From contig NZ_JNVM01000019.1 of NCBI RefSeq assembly GCF_000722545.1, forward strand, positions 62,001 to 126,000: a DNA stretch of 64,000 nucleotides, given 5' to 3'. The position numbers and the translations under genes are program-made. This document shows, in pieces, positions 60,691 to 64,000 of the stretch (positions are counted from its first letter, which is position 1; the number at the start of each line of letters is the position of its first letter). The notes below the pieces were generated by a model. The model saw only the letters and a program-made list of their open reading frames with translations. It was not told the origin of the DNA and did not search any database. This stretch comes from Paenibacillus tyrphae. GTDB lineage: Bacteria > Bacillota > Bacilli > Paenibacillales > NBRC-103111.

Positions 60691-61353
60691 CTACGCCCTC
60701 CTCTGAGCAAGCTGACCCGGTTGATCAGCGAATTTGATTGGTTTGGCGGGTACGCCTACAGCCGTGCATTGAGCCGGAATGTCGTCAATGGCAACCGCTC
60801 CCGCTCCGAGCGTGCTCCAGCTTCCTATCGTTAAACCTTCGATCACTTTCGCGCCAAGCCCGATATGCGTTCCGTCTCCTACCGTGACATCGCCGGCTAA
60901 GGCTGCGGAGGGAGAAATATGCACGAAGCTTCCGAGCGCGTTCTCGTGCTCGACGATGGCGCCGGTGTTGATGATGCACTGAGCGCCGATCCTGGCGCCA
61001 TGATTGATGACGGCTCCCGGCATGACGACCGAACCGCCGCCGATCGTCACCCCGCTTCCAAGCGTCGCCCTCGGGTGAATCAATACCGCGTAGCGAGATT
61101 CGGGGTACCCGAGCCGTTCCATGACGGCCCGGCGGGTGCGATTGCTGCCGATGGCAATAAACAGCCGGCAATCGTCGTCCTGCAGCAGCTCCGCCATGTC
61201 AGCAACCGGCCCGTGAAGGATGCCGTCCTGCCTAAAGCTGTGCGTATACTTGTCATCGCCGATTCCGGCCAGTTCATAGTCCCCCTGGGCCCGCATCACA
61301 TCGAGGACGACCTTTCCATGACCGCCTCCGCCGATCAGGACGAGCTTCTTCAT
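60691..61353 (-). CDS. PglD/NeuD-like sugar O/N-acetyltransferase (left-handed beta-helix)
   Basis: 220 residues. KKLVLIGGGGHGKVVLDVMRAQG is the N-terminal Rossmann part, and hexapeptide repeats follow: VTIGGGSVVMPGAVINHGARIG, VHISPSAALAGDVTVGDGTHIGLG. The His in NTGAIVEHENALG matches the catalytic base of PglD. It acetylates an amino sugar with acetyl-CoA. GGAGGG before the ATG at 61353; four bases from the aminotransferase gene, two from the preceding stop. Confidence 0.9.
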   Translation of the reverse strand: MKKLVLIGGGGHGKVVLDVMRAQGDYELAGIGDDKYTHSFRQDGILHGPVADMAELLQDDDCRLFIAIGSNRTRRAVMERLGYPESRYAVLIHPRATLGSGVTIGGGSVVMPGAVINHGARIGAQCIINTGAIVEHENALGSFVHISPSAALAGDVTVGDGTHIGLGAKVIEGLTIGSWSTLGAGAVAIDDIPAQCTAVGVPAKPIKFADQPGQLAQRRA

Positions 61354-61354
61354 G

Positions 61355-63130
61355 CTAGAATCCCTCCGCCTTCCGGTTACCCGTAAATTTGCTCGTCGTG
61401 GCATGTCCCGCCTGTTGAACGCCGTCGGCACGGAATACTTTTTTCACCGTCATCCATAAAATTTTCGCATCCAGCATCAACGACGGGTGGTCGGTATACC
61501 ATACGTCCAGCGCGAATTTCTCTTCCCAGGAGATCGCGTTTCTTCCGTTCACCTGAGCCCAGCCGGTAATGCCCGGACGGACCCAATGCCGCTTCTGCTG
61601 CTCCTCCGTATATAACGGCAAATATTCCATCAGGAGCGGCCTTGGCCCGATTAGACTCATATCTCCGCGCAGCACGTTGAACAGCTGAGGCAGCTCGTCC
61701 ATACTTGTTTTGCGCAGCAGCTTGCCGAAGGTGGTCAGCCGTTCGGAGTCCGGCAGCAGCTCGCCCTTGCTGTCCTTGCGGTCGTTCATCGTGCGGAACT
61801 TGTACACGTGGAACGGCTTGCCATGAAGCCCGGGACGCTGCTGCCGAAACAGCACCGGCGAGCCCAGGTTCAGGCGGACCAGCAGGGCGACAAGAACGAA
61901 CAAGGGAGCGAACGCGATGACCGCCGTCAGAGCAGCGGTGAAATCGAGCACGCGCTTGATGCGCTGCACGGATTTTCGTTTACGGCCCGTTTTCTTCTGC
62001 TCGATTTCCCCATACATGCGGTGCAGCCGAACAACGACCGCCTGCTCCGTAAATTCGCGCTCGATCACGCTGCGCGCTTCACTGCCGAATTGCTTCAGTA
62101 GCTCGTCGCTTGTGAGCAGCTTGTGCAGAGCGTCGGCAAACGGCTCGGGCTGCTTATAAGGGACCAAAAATCCCGTCTCGTTATGCTTCACCAGCTCTCT
62201 CGTGCCGAGAACGTCGCTGCCTACCGCCGGCTTGGAGAAAGCCATCGCTTCCATCAGAAAGCGGGGGATGCCTTCCTTCTCGGACGTGAGCACGACGATA
62301 TCCGCCAGCTTGATCCAAGGGTAAATATAGCTCTGATGCCCAATCAGCCTCACTTCCTCCTCGAGGCCCAGCTCCATGATCTTCCTTCGGATTTCCGCTT
62401 CGAGCGGACCTTTTCCGGCCAGGACGCAGCAGAAATCATCTCCGTGCTTGTCTTTTAACAGACGAAGCGATTCCAGCAAGAAGGCATGATCTTTCACGGG
62501 CTCAAGCCGGGCCGCCATCAGGATGATTTTCTTTCCTTCGGGAATGAGCGCTTCCTGCCGCACCCGGTCCAACTCGGCCTGATCGATGCGGTAGCGGAAC
62601 TCGTCCAGCCGGTTCAAGTCGACGCCGTTCCCTTCGTAGTAGACCGGCTTGCCCGGCGCCAGCTCCCGCAGCTTCTCCATATCCTCGCGGTTTTGCGAGG
62701 AAAGCGCGTCGCAGAACCGCGCGCCCAGCCTCTCAAGGCTGCGGTAGATGAAGCTGGCTACCCATTTCTGTCCGTCGAAAAACGGCAGTCCGTGGCTCGT
62801 ATGCAGGATCATCGGCGTTCGGGCCAGCCACCCGGCCACCCGGCCGATCAGTCCGGCCTTCGCCGTATGCGTATGAACGATATCGAACCGCTCGCGACGA
62901 AGCAGTGAACGCATCTGTAGGATCGAGCGAAGATCGTCCAAAACATGAATTTTCCGGTTCATCGGCACGAAATGGAGCTTCAGGCGGTATCGTTTCATGA
63001 ACTCCTCGTCATAACCGTCGGGAGACGAAATCAGATGAACCTCATATTCCGCCTTCTGCAGCACCGCCATCTTGTCCGCCAAAATTTTATGGGAGATGGC
63101 GCTTGTGCAAATATGAGCTACCTTCTTCAT
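61355..63130 (-). CDS. Fused GT4 glycosyltransferase and PglC/WcaJ-type phosphoglycosyltransferase
   Basis: About 591 residues. Residues 1-375 form a GT4 enzyme: KKVAHICTSAISHKI, VHTHTAKAGLIGRVAGWLA, ILMAARLEPVKDHAFLLESL and SEKEGIPRFLMEAMAFSKP. Residues ~385-580 are a monotopic phosphoglycosyltransferase: basic start and re-entrant helix (RVLDFTAALTAVIAFAPLFVLVALLVRLN, read in parts), PVLFRQQRPGLHGKPFHVYKFRTM, then RKTSMDELPQLFNVLRGDMSLIGPRPLL with the Asp-Glu pair, and VRPGITGWAQVNGRN. One protein would start the lipid-linked glycan and add the second sugar. ATGA overlap with the epimerase. Confidence 0.93.
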   Translation of the reverse strand: MKKVAHICTSAISHKILADKMAVLQKAEYEVHLISSPDGYDEEFMKRYRLKLHFVPMNRKIHVLDDLRSILQMRSLLRRERFDIVHTHTAKAGLIGRVAGWLARTPMILHTSHGLPFFDGQKWVASFIYRSLERLGARFCDALSSQNREDMEKLRELAPGKPVYYEGNGVDLNRLDEFRYRIDQAELDRVRQEALIPEGKKIILMAARLEPVKDHAFLLESLRLLKDKHGDDFCCVLAGKGPLEAEIRRKIMELGLEEEVRLIGHQSYIYPWIKLADIVVLTSEKEGIPRFLMEAMAFSKPAVGSDVLGTRELVKHNETGFLVPYKQPEPFADALHKLLTSDELLKQFGSEARSVIEREFTEQAVVVRLHRMYGEIEQKKTGRKRKSVQRIKRVLDFTAALTAVIAFAPLFVLVALLVRLNLGSPVLFRQQRPGLHGKPFHVYKFRTMNDRKDSKGELLPDSERLTTFGKLLRKTSMDELPQLFNVLRGDMSLIGPRPLLMEYLPLYTEEQQKRHWVRPGITGWAQVNGRNAISWEEKFALDVWYTDHPSLMLDAKILWMTVKKVFRADGVQQAGHATTSKFTGNRKAEGF

Positions 63131-64000
63131 ACGGTTACCTCGCGATAATATTGGCAGTACCAATTGGTAAACGCCTTAATTCCGGTCTCGATGCTAATCT
63201 TGGGCGTGAAGCCGACTTCGCGCACCAGCTCGTCGATATCGGCATACGTCGCCTGCACGTCGCCGGGCTGCATCGGCTTGAATTCGATCACCGCCTCTTT
63301 GCCGAGACATTCCTCGATCGTATGAATGAACTTCATCAAAGGAATAGGCCGGTTGTTGCCGATATTATAAATTTTATAGGGCGCGTACGAGGAGGACGGG
63401 TCCGGCTCCATCCGGTTCCAGTTATCGTTGTGCACCGGAGGACGGAAGAGCAGGCGCACGATGCCTTGCACGATATCGTCGATATAGGTGAAATCGCGCA
63501 TCATTTGGCCTTCGTTAAACACTTGAATCGGCTTGCCCTCCATGATCGCCTTCGTGAACGAGAAATACGCCATGTCCGGTCTGCCCCAAGGCCCGTACAC
63601 CGTGAAGAAACGCAAGCCTGTCGTCGGCAGCCCGTACAGGTGACTGTACGTATGGGCCATCAGCTCGTTCGCTTTTTTCGTGGCCGCATACAGGCTCACC
63701 GGATGATTGACCGCATCGGTCACGGAGAACGGCATTTTCACATTCGCTCCGTAGACCGAGCTGGAGGAGGCATAGATGAGATGCGGAATGCGATGCTTGC
63801 GGGAGCTCTCCAGCATATGCATGAAGCCGGTGATGTTGGAGTCGATGTACGCCCCCGGATTGACCATGGAATACCGCACGCCGGCTTGGGCTGCAAGATG
63901 AACGACCGCCGCAAAATCATGGGAAGCGAACAACGCATCGAGCGACTTCTGGTCGTGCAGGTCGAAGTTGTAATGAGCATAAGCGTCATATTCGAGCAGC
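63127..64000 (-). CDS. UDP-glucuronate 4-epimerase-like SDR, 5' end cut by window edge
   Basis: The frame is open to the right edge, so the NAD-binding N-terminus lies outside. Visible: AVVHLAAQAGVRYSMVNPGAYIDSN, ASSSSVYGANVKMPFS (catalytic Ser), SLYAATKKANELMAHTYSHLYGLP (Tyr-x3-Lys), RFFTVYGPWGRPDMA and RDFTYIDDIVQGIVRLL. These fit UDP-glucuronate 4-epimerases (UDP-GlcA to UDP-GalA). It works with GalU and Ugd of the same locus. Other NDP-sugar epimerases cannot be excluded. Confidence 0.9.
   Translation of the reverse strand, partial: LLEYDAYAHYNFDLHDQKSLDALFASHDFAAVVHLAAQAGVRYSMVNPGAYIDSNITGFMHMLESSRKHRIPHLIYASSSSVYGANVKMPFSVTDAVNHPVSLYAATKKANELMAHTYSHLYGLPTTGLRFFTVYGPWGRPDMAYFSFTKAIMEGKPIQVFNEGQMMRDFTYIDDIVQGIVRLLFRPPVHNDNWNRMEPDPSSSYAPYKIYNIGNNRPIPLMKFIHTIEECLGKEAVIEFKPMQPGDVQATYADIDELVREVGFTPKISIETGIKAFTNWYCQYYREVTV

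Overview
The window looks like a chromosomal segment of a moderately GC-rich, spore-forming Bacillales bacterium, most likely Paenibacillaceae. The grounds are the pur operon order with a guanine riboswitch and PurBoxes, strong AGGAGG-type ribosome sites, ATGA-coupled genes, frequent GTG/TTG starts, a GlpP-controlled glpFK system, Fur boxes, ydaO-type (c-di-AMP) riboswitches, a KinB-like kinase and IDEAL, DUF3048 and DUF4179 proteins. I see no rRNA, tRNA, CRISPR array, prophage or insertion sequence.

Layout. 1-2 kb: two glycosyltransferases, the first cut by the left edge. 2-16.5 kb: envelope and signalling genes. These are a NodB deacetylase, a DUF4309-like lipoprotein, two converging ECF sigma/anti-sigma modules, an OatA-like O-acetyltransferase, an amidase plus M14 peptidase pair sharing a C-terminal repeat, a methyltransferase, a YerB-like lipoprotein and a KinB-like kinase. 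16.5-18.4 kb: two uncharacterised genes read outward from a divergent pair of c-di-AMP riboswitches. 18.4-22.5 kb: a LigB-type dioxygenase and glpF-glpK-glpP. 22.5-25 kb: a P-loop kinase, trxA, an IDEAL-domain protein, an Rrf2 regulator and a glutamine-rich protein. 25-32.3 kb: RDD and SpoIIM-like membrane proteins beside a five-gene DUF7544-like/DUF4129/DUF4350/MoxR/DUF58 operon. 32.4-37 kb: a Fur-controlled siderophore ABC transporter (divergent binding protein, two permeases, ATPase) and a 43-residue membrane protein.

37-51.4 kb: a complete purine operon on the minus strand, purE-K-B-C-S-Q-L-F-M-N, then a stand-alone AICAR transformylase, a PurO-type IMP cyclohydrolase and purD. It is preceded by two PurBoxes, a sigma-A promoter, a guanine aptamer and a terminator. 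The usual bifunctional PurH is split: its cyclohydrolase domain is absent and an unrelated enzyme family sits in its place, so all steps from PRPP to IMP are still encoded. An unusual 284-nt gap with hairpins separates purF from purM.

51.4-55 kb: a DUF6483-like gene, a third c-di-AMP riboswitch driving a 3D-domain wall protein, an FAD-oxidoreductase remnant, an AAA ATPase and a small hydrophilic protein. 55-64 kb: an exopolysaccharide/glycan locus on the minus strand. It holds a UDP-GlcA 4-epimerase-like protein (cut by the right edge), a fused GT4-phosphoglycosyltransferase, a PglD-like acetyltransferase, a PglE-like aminotransferase, galU, ugd, a VanZ protein, a membrane-anchored Pro/Ala-rich protein and a secreted protein with long Lys/Glu/Gln and Gly-Asn repeats.

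All family assignments come from reading motifs by eye; no database search was run.
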